Positions 9,127 to 21,061 of a stretch of DNA of 64,000 nucleotides are shown piece by piece. Location: positions 2,232,001-2,296,000 of the forward strand of contig OZ059898.1 in the NCBI GenBank assembly GCA_964057225.1, in the 5' to 3' direction. The notes under the pieces were generated by a model. That model ran no database searches. It worked only from the letters and a program-made list of their open reading frames with translations, and had not been told where the DNA came from. How positions within the stretch are numbered: position 1 is the first letter of the stretch; every line of letters begins with the position of its first letter. The stretch is from Auanema rhodensis. Its lineage: Eukaryota > Nematoda > Chromadorea > Rhabditida > Rhabditidae. Position numbers and translations under genes: made by a program.

Positions 9127-12100
9127 CAATGTTGTATAGTGCATTCGATGCGGATTTTTAAGCTGCGTCGATCTGTGTTATCAGATTTGCGCTAGCTTAA
9201 AAATGCACCGAGATATCAACTGATATAAGTTCACACTTATATCCTCGATTTTCACCCTGAAGAATTAATTTTTTCGTTGAATAACATTGTCCATCGTCTT
9301 TGCCTTGAAAAAAGGAATCTAAAAACATCTACTTTTTGCTAAATTATTTTGAAATTTTCTGAAAAAATTTTTGTCAAAATGTTTTTGGAAGCAATGTTGA
9401 GTGTACATGGAAACTCAACATACACTAATGCATCATTTTTCAAACGATCATAACTAATTTTTGTATTAAGCGTTTCTCAATGTAGTATAGTGCGTTCGAT
9501 GCGGATTTTTAAGCTGCGTCGATCTGTGTTATCAGATTTGCGCTAGCTTAAAAATGCACCGAGATATCAACTGATATAAGTTCACACTTATATCCTCGAT
9601 TTTCACCCTGAAGAATTAATTTTTTTGTTGAATAACATTGTCCATCGTCTTTGCCTTGAAAAAAGGAATCTAAAAACATCTACTTTTTGCTAAATTATTT
9701 TGAAATTTTTCGAAAAAATTTTTGTCAAAATGTTTTTGGAAGCAATGTTGAGTGTACATGGAAACTCAACATACACTAATGCATCATTTTTCAAACGATC
9801 ATAACTAATTTTTGTATTAAGCGTTTCTCAATGTAGTATAGTGCATTCAATGCGGATTTTTAAGCTGCGTCGATCTGTGTTATCAGATTTGCGCTAGCTT
9901 AAAAATGCACCGAGATATCAACTGATATAAGTTCACACTTATATCCTCGATTTTCACCTTGAAGAATTAATTTTTTTGTTGAATAACATTGTCCATCGTC
10001 TTTGCCTTGAAAAAAGGAATCTAAAAACATCTACTTTTTGCTAAATTATTTTGAAATTTTTCGAAAAAATTTTTGTCAAAATGTTTTTGGAAGCAATGTT
10101 GAGTGTACATGGAAACTCAACATACACTAATGCATCATTTTTCAAACGATCATAACTAATTTTTGTATTAAGCGTTTCTCAATGTAGTATAGTGCATTCG
10201 ATGCGGATTTTTAAGCTGCGTCGATCTGTGTTATCAGATTTGCGCTAGCTTAAAAATGCACCGAGATATCAACTGATATAAGTTCACACTTATATCCTCG
10301 ATTTTCACCCTGAAGAATTAATTTTTTCGTTGAATAACATTGTCCATCGTCTTTGCCTTGGAAAAAGGAATCTAAAAACATCTACTTTTTGCTAAATTAT
10401 TTTGAAATTTTCTAAAAAAATTTTTGTCAAAATGTTTTTGGAAGCAATGTTGAGTGTACATGGAAACTCAACATACACTAATGCATCATTTTTCAAACGA
10501 TCATAACTAATTTTTGTATTAAGCGTTTCTCAATGTAGTATAGTGCATTCGATGCGGATTTTTAAGCTGCGTCGATCTGTGTTATCAGATTTGCGCTAGC
10601 TTAAAAATGCACCGAGATATCAACTGATATAAGTTCACACTTATATCCTCGATTTTCACCCTGAAGAATTAATTTTTTCGTTGAATAACATTGTCCATCG
10701 TCTTTGCCTTGAAAAAAGGAATCTAAAAACATCTACTTTTTGCTAAATTATTTTGAAATTTTCTGAAAAAATTTTTGTCAAAATGTTTTTGGAAGCAATG
10801 TTGAGTGTACATGGAAACTCAACATACACTAATGCATCATTTTTCAAACGATCATAACTAATTTTTGTATTAAGCGTTTCTCAATGTAGTATAGTGCATT
10901 CGATGCGGATTTTTAAGCTGCGTCGATCTGTGTTATCAGATTTGCGCTAGCTTAAAAATGCACCGAGATATCAACTGATATAAGTTCACACTTATATCCT
11001 CGATTTTCACCCTGAAGAATTAATTTTTTTGTTGAATAACATTGTCCATCGTCTTTGCCTTGAAAAAAGGAATCTAAAAACATCTACTTTTTGCTAAATT
11101 ATTTTGAAATTTTTCGAAAAAATTTTTGTCAAAATGTTTTTGGAAGCAATGTTGAGTGTACATGGAAACTCAACATACACTAATGCATCATTTTTCAAAC
11201 GATCATAACTAATTTTTGTATTAAGCGTTTCTCAATGTAGTATAGTGCATTCGATGCGGATTTTTAAGCTGCGTCGATCTGTGTTATCAGATTTGCGCTA
11301 GCTTAAAAATGCACCGAGATATCAACTGATATAAGTTCACACTTATATCCTCGATTTTCACCCTGAAGAATTAATTTTTTCGTTGAATAACATTGTCCAT
11401 CGTCTTTGCCTTGAAAAAAGGAATCTAAAAACATCTACTTTTCGCTAAATTATTTTGAAATTTTTCGAAAAAATTTTTGTCAAAATGTTTTTGGAAGCAA
11501 TGTTGAGTGTACATGGAAACTCAACATACACTAATGCATCATTTTTCAAACGATCATAACTAATTTTTGTATTAAGCGTTTCTCAATGTAGTATAGTGCA
11601 TTCGATGCGGATTTTTAAGCTGCGTCGATCTGTGTTATCAGATTTGCGCTAGCTTAAAAATGCACCGAGATATCAACTGATATAAGTTCACACTTATATC
11701 CTCGATTTTCACCCTGAAGAATTAATTTTTTCGTTGAATAACATTGTCCATCGTCTTTGCCTTGAAAAAAGGAATCTAAAAACATCTACTTTTTGCTAAA
11801 TTATTTTGAAATTTTTTGAAAAAATTTTTGTCAAAATGTTTTTGGAAGCAATGTTGAGTGTACATGGAAACTCAACATACACTAATGCATCATTTTTCAA
11901 ACGATCATAACTAATTTTTGTATTAAGCGTTTCTCAATGTAGTATAGTGCATTCGATGCGGATTTTTAAGCTGCGTCGATCTGTGTTATCAGATTTGCGC
12001 TAGCTTAAAAATGCACCGAGATATCAACTGATATAAGTTCACACTTATATCCTCGATTTTCACCCTGAAGAATTAATTTTTTTGTTGAATAGTATTGTCC

Positions 12101-12636
12101 ATCGTCTTTGCCTTGAAAAAAGGAATCTAAAAACATCTACTTTTTGCTAAATTATTTTGAAATTTTTCGAAAAAATTTTTGTCAAAATGTTTTTGGAAGC
12201 AATGTTGAGTGTACATGGAAACTCAACATACACTAATGCATCATTTTTCAAACGATCATAACTAATTTTTGTATTAAGCGTTTCTCAATGTCGTATAGTG
12301 CATTCGATGCGGATTTTTAAGCTGCGTCGATCTGTGTTATCAGATTTGCGCTAGCTTAAAAATGCACCGAGATATCAACTGATATAAGTTCACACTTATA
12401 TCCTCGATTTTCACCCTGAAGAATTAATTTTTTCGTTGAATAACATTGTCCATCGTCTTTGCCTTGAAAAAAGGAATCTAAAAACATCTACTTTATGCTA
12501 AATTATTTTGAAATTTTTCGAAAAAATTTTTGTCAAAATGTTTTTGGAAGCAATGTTGAGTGTACATGGAAACTCAACATACACTAATGCATCATTTTTC
12601 AAACGATCATAACTAATTTTTGTATTAAGCGTTTCT
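9127..12636 (+). repeat. Block M27-M36, colinear with M95-M105 about 24 kb away
   Basis: The ordered marks are: M27 GTTGTATAG with TCTG; M28 T149; M29 CACCTTG; M30 TCTA at m232-235; M31 TCTG; M32 T149; M33 plain; M34 TTTG at m232-235; M35 AGTATTG; M36 GTCGTATAG with CTTTATGCTA. The same order appears at 32996-36856 with one extra monomer (M98/M99). Private changes here (GTGCGTTCG in M28, CATTCAATG in M29, GGAAAAAGG in M30, CTTTTCGCTA in M33) show time since the duplication. Confidence 0.85.
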
Positions 12637-13338
12637 CAATGTAGTATAGTGCATTCGATGCGGATTTTTAAGCTGCGTCGATCTGTGTTATCAGATTTGC
12701 GCTAGCTTAAAAATGCACCGAGATATCAACTGATATAAGTTCACACTTATATCCGCGATTTTCACCCTGAAGAATTAATTTTTTTGTTGAATAACATTGT
12801 CCATCGTCTTTGCCTTGAAAAAAGGAATCTAAAAACATCTACTTTTTGCTAAATTATTTTGAAATTTTTCGAAAAAATTTTTGTCAAAATGTTTTTGGAA
12901 GCAATGTTGAGTGTACATGGAAACTCAACATACACTAATGCATCATTTTTCAAACGATCATAACTAATTTTTGTATTAAGCGTTTCTCAATGTAGTATAG
13001 TGCATTCGATGCGGATTTTTAAGCTGCGTCGATCTGTGTTATCAGATTTGCGCTAGCTTAAAAATGCACCGAGATATCAACTGATATAAGTTCACACTTA
13101 TATCCTCGATTTTCACCCTGAAGAATTAATTTTTTCGTTGAATAACATTGTCCATCGTCTTTGCCTTGAAAAAAGGAATCTAAAAACATCTACTTTTTGC
13201 TAAATTATTTTGAAATTTTTCGAAAAAATTTTTGTCAAAATGTTTTTGGAAGCAATGTTAAGTGTACATGGAAACTCAACATACACTAATGCATCATTTT
13301 TCAAACGATCATAACTAATTTTTGTATTAAGCGTTTCT
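12637..13338 (+). repeat. Monomers M37-M38
   Basis: M37 has a private t119g (ATCCGCGATT) and T149. M38 has C149 and g273a, which breaks one pair of the m268-295 inverted repeat. M38 shares g273a with M41 and M45. Confidence 0.85.
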
Positions 13339-14837
13339 CAATGTAGTATAGTGCATTCGATGCGGATTTTTAAGCTGCGTCGATCTGTGTTATCAGATTT
13401 GCGCTAGCTTAAAAATGCACCGAGATATCAACTGATATAAGTTCACACTTATATCCTCGATTTTCACCCTGAAGATTTAATTTTTTCGTTGAATAACATT
13501 GTCCATCGTCTTTGCCTTGAAAAATGGAATCTAAAAACATCTACTTTTTGCTAAATTATTTTGAAATTTTTCGAAAAAATTTTTGTCAAAATGTTTTTGG
13601 AAGCAATGTTGAGTGTACATGGAAACTCAACATACACTAATGCATCATTTTTCAAACGATCATAACTAATTTTTGTATTAAGCGTTTCTCAATGTAGTAT
13701 AGTGCATTCGATGCGGATTTTTAAGCTGCGTCGATCTGTGTTATCAGATTTGCGCTAGCTTAAAAATGCACCGAGATATCAACTGATATAAGTTCACACT
13801 TATATCCTCGATTTTCACCCTGAAGATTTAATTTTTTCGTTGAATAACATTGTCCATCGTCTTTGCCTTGAAAAATGGAATCTAAAAACATCTACTTTTT
13901 GCTAAATTATTTTGAAATTTTTCGAAAAAATTTTTGTCAAAATGTTTTTGGAAGCAATGTTGAGTGTACATGGAAACTCAACATACACTAATGCATCATT
14001 TTTCAAACGATCATAACTAATTTTTGTATTAAGCGTTTCTCAATGTAGTATAGTGCATTCGATGCGGATTTTTAAGCTGCGTCGATCTGTGTTATCAGAT
14101 TTGCGCTAGCTTAAAAATGCACCGAGATATCAACTGATATATGTTCACACTTATATCCTCGATTTTCACCCTGAAGAATTAATTTTTTCGTTGAATAACA
14201 TTGTCCATCGTCTTTGCCTTGAAAAAAGGAATCTAAAAACATCTACTTTTTGCTAAATTATTTTGAAATTTTTCGAAAAAATTTTTGTCAAAATGTTTTT
14301 GGAAGCAATGTTAAGTGTACATGGAAACTCAACATACACTAATGCATCATTTTTCAAACGATCATAACTAATTTTTGTATTAAGCGTTTCTCAATGTAGT
14401 ATAGTGCATTCGATGCGGATTTTTAAGCTGCGTCGATCTGTGTTATCAGATTTGCGCTAGCTTAAAAATGCACCGAGATATCAACTGATATAAGTTCACA
14501 CTTATATCCTCGATTTTCACCCTGAAGATTTAATTTTTTCGTTGAATAACATTGTCCATCGTCTTTGCCTTGAAAAATGGAATCTAAAAACATCTACTTT
14601 TTGCTAAATTATTTTGAAATTTTTCGAAAAAATTTTTGTCAAAATGTTTTTGGAAGCAATGTTGAGTGTACATGGAAACTCAACATACACTAATGCATCA
14701 TTTTTCAAACGATCATAACTAATTTTTGTATTAAGCGTTTCTCAATGTAGTATAATGCATTCGATGCGGATTTTTAAGCTGCGTCGATCTGTGTTATCAG
14801 ATTTGCGCTAGCTTAAAAATGCACCGAGATATCAACT

Positions 14838-14859
14838 GATATATGTTCACACATATATC
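14838..14859. other. Hairpin with compensatory double substitution, M43
   Basis: The arms read GATATATGT and ACATATATC, so m102 changed A to T and its partner m111 changed T to A, keeping nine pairs. The next copy (15189-15210) has the same pair. M41, M47 and the final partial copy have only the first change, a plausible intermediate. Confidence 0.9.
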
Positions 14860-15188
14860 CTCGATTTTCACCCTGAAGAATTAATTTTTTCGTTGAATAA
14901 CATTGTCCATCGTCTTTGCCTTGAAAAAAGGAATCTAAAAACATCTACTTTTTGCTAAATTATTTTGAAATTTTCTGAAAAACTTTTTGTCAAAATGTTT
15001 TTGGAAGCAATGTTGAGTGTACATGGAAACTCAACATACACTAATGCATCATTTTTCAAACGATCATAACTAATTTTTGTATTAAGCGTTTCTCAATGTA
15101 GTATAATGCATTCGATGCGGATTTTTAAGCTGCGTCGATCTGTGTTATCAGATTTGCGCTAGCTTAAAAATGCACCGAGATATCAACT

Positions 15189-15210
15189 GATATATGTTCA
15201 CACATATATC
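15189..15210. other. Hairpin with compensatory double substitution, M44
   Basis: It has the same GATATATGT / ACATATATC arms as 14838-14859. Because M43 and M44 appear identical, the two count as one evolutionary event copied by duplication. Confidence 0.9.
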
Positions 15211-16848
15211 CTCGATTTTCACCCTGAAGAATTAATTTTTTCGTTGAATAACATTGTCCATCGTCTTTGCCTTGAAAAAAGGAATCTAAAAACATCTACT
15301 TTTTGCTAAATTATTTTGAAATTTTCTGAAAAACTTTTTGTCAAAATGTTTTTGGAAGCAATGTTGAGTGTACATGGAAACTCAACATACACTAATGCAT
15401 CATTTTTCAAACGATCATAACTAATTTTTGTATTAAGCGTTTCTCAATGTAGTATAGTGCATTCAATGCGGATTTTTAAGCTGCGTCGATCTGTGTTATC
15501 AGATTTGCGCTAGCTTAAAAATGCACCGAGATATCAACTGATATAAGTTCACACTTATATCCTCGATTTTCACCCTGAAGAATTAATTTTTTCGTTGAAT
15601 AACATTGTCCATCGTCTTTGCCTTGAAAAAAGGAATCTAAAAACATCTACTTTTTGCTAAATTATTTTGAAATTTTTCGAAAAAATTTTTGTCAAAATGT
15701 TTTTGGAAGCAATGTTAAGTGTACATGGAAACTCAACATACACTAATGCATCATTTTTCAAACGATCATAACTAATTTTTGTATTAAGCGTTTCTCAATG
15801 TAGTATAGTGCATTCGATGCGGATTTTTAAGCTGCGTCGATCTGTGTAATCAGATTTGCGCTAGCTTAAAAATGCACCGAGATATCAACTGATATAAGTT
15901 CACACTTATATCCTCGATTTTCACCCTGAAGATTTAATTTTTTCGTTGAATAACATTGTTCATCGTCTTTGCCTTGAAAAATGGAATCTAAAAACATCTA
16001 CTTTTTGCTAAATTATTTTGAAATTTTTCGAAAAAATTTTTGTCAAAATGTTTTTGGAAGCAATGTTGAGTGTACATGGAAACTCAACATACACTAATGC
16101 ATCATTTTTCAAACGATCATAACTAATTTTTGTATTAAGCGTTTCTCAATGTAGTATAGTGCATTCGATGCGAATTTTTAAGCTGCGTCGATCTGTGTTA
16201 TCAGATTTGCGCTAGCTTAAAAATGCACCGAGATATCAACTGATATATGTTCACACTTATATCCTCGATTTTCACCCTGAAGAATTAATTTTTTCGTTGA
16301 ATAACATTGTCCATCGTCTTTGCCTTGAAAAAAGGAATCTAAAAACATCTACTTTTTGCTAAATTATTTTGAAATTTTCTGAAAAAATTTTTGTCAAAAT
16401 GTTTTTGGAAGCAATGTTGAGTGTACATGGAAACTCAACATACACTAATGCATCATTTTTCAAACGATCATAACTAATTTTTGTATTAAGCGTTTCTCAA
16501 TGTAGTATAGTGCATTCGATGCGGATTTTTAAGCTGCGTCGATCTGTGTTATCAGATTTGCGCTAGCTTAAAAATGCACCGAGATATCAACTGATATAAG
16601 TTCACACTTATATCCTCGATTTTCACCCTGAAGATTTAATTTTTTCGTTGAATAACATTGTCCATCGTCTTTGCCTTGAAAAATGGAATCTAAAAACATC
16701 TACTTTTTGCTAAATTATTTTGAAATTTTTCGAAAAAATTTTTGTCAAAATGTTTTTGGAAGCAATGTTGAGTGTACATGGAAACTCAACATACACTAAT
16801 GCATCATTTTTCAAACGATCATAACTAATTTTTGTATTAAGCGTTTCT

Positions 16849-18252
16849 CAATGTAGTATAGTGCATTCGATGCGGATTTTTAAGCTGCGTCGATCTGTGT
16901 TATCAGATTTGCGCTAGCTTAAAAATGCACCGAGATATCAACTGATATAAGTTCACACTTATATCCTCGATTTTCACCCTGAAGAATTAATTTTTTTGTT
17001 GAATAACATTGTCCATCGTCTTTGCCTTGAAAAAAGGAATCTAAAAACATCTACTTTTTGCTAAATTATTTCGAAATTTTTCGAAAAAATTTTTGTCAAA
17101 ATGTTTTTGGAAGCAATGTTGAGTGTACATGGAAACTCAACATACACTAATGCATCATTTTTCAAACGATCATAACTAATTTTTGTATTAAGCGTTTCTC
17201 AATGTAGTATAGTGCATTCGATGCGGATTTTTAAGCTGCGTCGATCTGTGTTATCAGATTTGCGCTAGCTTAAAAATGCACCGAGATATAAACTGATATA
17301 AGTTCACACTTATATCCTCGATTTTCACCCTGAAGATTTAATTTTTTCGTTGAATAACATTGTCCATCGTCTTTGCCTTGTAAAATGGAATCTAAAAACA
17401 TCTACTTTTTGCTAAATTATTTTGAAATTTTTCGAAAAAATTTTTGTCAAAATGTTTTTGGAAGCAATGTTGAGTGTACATGGAAACTCAACATACACTA
17501 ATGCATCATTTTTCAAACGATCATAACTAATTTTTGTATTAAGCGTTTCTCAATGTAGTATAGTGCATTCGATGCGGATTTTTAAGCTGCGTCGATCTGT
17601 GTTATCAGATTTGCGCTAGCTTAAAAATGCACCGAGATATCAACTGATATAAGTTCAAACTTATATCCTCGATTTTCACCCTGAAGAATTAATTTTTTTG
17701 TTGAATAACATTGTCCATCGTCTTTGCCTTGAAAAAAGGAATCTAAAAACATCTACTTTTTGCTAAATTATTTTGAAATTTTTCGAAAAAATTTTTGTCA
17801 AAATGTTTTTGGAAGCAATGTTGAGTGTACATGGAAACTCAACATACACTAATGCATCATTTTTCAAACGATCATAACTAATTTTTGTATTAAGCGTTTC
17901 TCAATGTAGTATAGTGCATTCGATGCGGATTTTTAAGCTGCGTCGATCTGTGTTATCAGATTTGCGCTAGCTTAAAAATGCACCGAGATATCAACTGATA
18001 TAAGTTCACACTTATATCCTCGATTTTCACCCTGAAGATTTAATTTTTTCGTTGAATAACATTGTCCATCGTCTTTGCCTTGAAAAATGGAATCTAAAAA
18101 CATCTACTTTTTGCTAAATTATTTTGAAATTTTTCGAAAAAATTTTTGTCAAAATGTTTTTGGAAGCAATGTTGAGTGTACATGGAAACTCAACATACAC
18201 TAATGCATCATTTTTCAAACGATCATAACTAATTTTTCTCTTAAGCGTTTCT
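16849..18252 (+). repeat. Block M49-M52, relatives of the M1-M10 monomer types
   Basis: M50 carries c91a and a182t but not t132a; M51 carries c108a; M52 carries t138 and t187. This succession resembles the types at 1-3861 and is their only reappearance, suggesting an old copy of that block. M52 ends in TTTTTCTCTTAAGC, related to the end of M62. Confidence 0.75.
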
Positions 18253-19656
18253 CAATGTAGTATAATGCATTCGATGCAAATTTTTAAGCTGCGTCGATCT
18301 GTGTTATCAGATTTGCGCTAGCTTAAAAATGCACCGAGATATCAACTGATATAAGTTCACACTTATATCCTCGATTTTCACCCTGAAGAATTAATTTTTT
18401 TGTTGAATAACATTGTCCATCGTCTTTGCCTTGAAAAAAGGAATCTAAAAACATCTACTTTTTGCTAAATTATTTTGAAATTTTTCGAAAAAATTTTTGT
18501 CAAAATGTTTTTGGAAGCAATGTTGAGTGTACATGGAAACTCAACATACACTAATGCATCATTTTTCAAACGATCATAACTAATTTTTGTATTAAGAGTT
18601 TCTCAATGTAGTATAGTGAATTCGATGCGGATTTTTAAGCTGCGTCGATCTGTGTTATCAGATTTGCGCTAGCTTAAAAATGCACCGTGATATCAACTGA
18701 TATAAGTTCACACTTATATCCTCGATTTTCACCCTGAAGAATTAATTTTTTTGTTGAATAACATTGTCCATCGTCTTTGCCTTGAAAAAAGGAATCTAAA
18801 AACATCTACTTTTTGCTAAATTATTTTGAAATTTTCTGAAAAAATTTTTGTCAAAATGTTTTTGGAAGCAATGTTGAGTGTACATGGAAACTCAACATAC
18901 ACTAATGCATCATTTTTCAAACGATCATAACTAATTTTTGTATTAAGAGTTTCTCAATGTAGTATAGTGAATTCGATGCGGATTTTTAAGCTGCGTCGAT
19001 CTGTGTTATCAGATTTGCGCTAGCTTAAAAATGCACCGTGATATCAACTGATATAAGTTCACACTTATATCCTCGATTTTCACCCTGAAGAATTAATTTT
19101 TTTGTTGAATAACATTGTCCATCGTCTTTGCCTTGAAAAAAGGAATCTAAAAACATCTACTTTTTGCTAAATTATTTTGAAATTTTCTGAAAAAATTTTT
19201 GTCAAAATGTTTTTGGAAGCAATGTTGAGTGTACATGGAAACTCAACATACACTAATGCATCATTTTTCAAACGATCATAACTAATTTTTGTATTAAGAG
19301 TTTCTCAATGTAGTATAGTGAATTCGATGCGGATTTTTAAGCTGCGTCGATCTGTGTTATCAGATTTGCGCTAGCTTAAAAATGCACCGTGATATCAACT
19401 GATATAAGTTCACACTTATATCCTCGATTTTCACCCTGAAGAATTAATTTTTTCGTTGAATAACATTGTCCATCGTCTTTGCCTTGAAAAAAGGAATCTA
19501 AAAACATCTACTTTTTGCTAAATTATTTTGAAATTTTCTGAAAAAATTTTTGTCAAAATGTTTTTGGAAGCAATGTTGAGTGTACATGGAAACTCAACAT
19601 ACACTAATGCATCATTTTTCAAACGATCATAACTAATTTTTGTATTAAGCGTTTCT
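18253..19656 (+). repeat. Block M53-M56 with near-identical tandem copies
   Basis: M53 has tataatgc and GCAAATTT (g26a and g27a in the dyad bulge). M54 and M55 appear identical: GTGAATTCG, a85t, T149, TCTG at m232-235 and c345a. M56 shares GTGAATTCG and a85t but has C149 and a normal end. The c345a end also closes M53. This is local monomer amplification. Confidence 0.88.
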
Positions 19657-20358
19657 CAATGTAGTATAGTGCATTCGATGCGGATTTTTAAGCTGCGTCG
19701 ATCTGTGTTATCAGATTTGCGCTAGCTTAAAAATGCACCGAGATATCAACTGATATAAGTTCACACTTATATCCTCGATTTTCACCCTGAAGAATTAATT
19801 TTTTCGTTGAATAACATTGTCCATCGTCTTTGCCTTGAAAAAAGGAACCTAAAAAAATCTACTTTTTGCTAAATTATTTTGAAATTTTCTGAAAAAATTT
19901 TTGTCAAAATGTTTTTGGAAGCAATGTTGAGTGTACATGGAAACTCAACATACACTAATGCATCATTTTTCAAACGATCATAACTAATTTTTGTATTAAG
20001 CGTTTCTCAATGTAGTATAGTGCATTCGATGCGGATTTTTAAGCTGCGTCGATCTGTGTTATCAGATTTGCGCTAGCTTAAAAATGCACCGAGATATCAA
20101 CTGATATAAGTTCACACTTATATCCTCGATTTTCACCCTGAAGAATTAATTTTTTCGTTGAATAACATTGTCCATCGTCTTTGCCTTGAAAAAAGGAACC
20201 TAAAAAAATCTACTTTTTGCTAAATTATTTTGAAATTTTCTGAAAAAATTTTTGTCAAAATGTTTTTGGAAGCAATGTTGAGTGTACATGGAAACTCAAC
20301 AAACACTAATGCATCATTTTTCAAACGATCATAACTAATTTTTGTATTAAGCGTTTCT
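19657..20358 (+). repeat. Tandem monomer duplication M57-M58
   Basis: Both copies carry GGAACCTAAAAAAATCT and TCTG at m232-235. I see one difference between them: t295a in M58 (AACAAACAC). Confidence 0.88.
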
Positions 20359-21061
20359 CAATGTAGTATAGTGCATTCGATGCGGATTTTTAAGCTGCGT
20401 CGATCTGTGTTATCAGATTTGCGCTAGCTTAAAAATGCACCGAGATATCAACTGATATAAGTTCACACTTATATCCTCGATTTTCACCCTGAAGAATTAA
20501 TTTTTTTGTTGAATAACATTGTCCATCGTCTTTGCCTTGAAAAAAGGAATCTAAAAACATCTACTTTTTGCTAAATTATTTTGAAATTTTTCGAAAAAAT
20601 TTTTGTCAAAATGTTTTTGGAAGCAATGTTGAGTGTACATGGAAACTCAACATACACTAATGCATCATTTTTCAAACGATCATAACTAATTTTTGTATTA
20701 AGCGTTTCTCAATGTAGTATAGTGCATTCGATGCGGATTTTTAAGCTGCGTCGATCTGTGTTATCAGATTTGCGCTAGCTTAAAAATGCACCGAGATATC
20801 AACTGATATAAGTTCACACTTATATCCTCGATTTTCACCCTGAAGAATTAATTTTTTTGTTGAATAACATTGTCCATCATCTTTGCCTTGAAAAAAAGGA
20901 ATCTAAAAACATCTACTTTTTGCTAAATTATTTTGAAATTTTTCGAAAAAATTTTTGTCAAAATGTTTTTGGAAGCAATGTTGAGTGTACATGGAAACTC
21001 AACATACACTAATGCATCATTTTTCAAACGATCATAACTAATTTTTGTATTAAGCGTTTCT
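20359..21061 (+). repeat. Monomers M59-M60, including the only length variant
   Basis: Both carry T149. M60 is 352 bp because its A-run at m182-187 is seven A rather than six (20891-20897). M60 also has CATCATCTT in place of CATCGTCTT. Confidence 0.9.
20891..20897. other. One-base insertion in an A-run (A6 to A7), the only net indel
   Basis: The monomer start at 20710 is followed by 21062 instead of 21061. All later starts keep this one-base offset to the end of the window. A homopolymer sequencing or assembly error is a real alternative. Confidence 0.9.

Larger units (their letters stand above)
13339..16848 (+). repeat. Block M39-M48: t138/t187 monomers mixed with a102t hairpin variants
   Basis: M39, M40, M42, M46 and M48 carry t138 with t187. 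M41, M43, M44 and M47 carry a102t in the m96-117 hairpin; M43 and M44 add the compensating t111a. M38, M41 and M45 share g273a. M43 and M44 look identical over the whole monomer, including tataatgc near m10-17 and AAACTTTTT near m238-246, so they are a recent tandem duplication. Confidence 0.85.
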
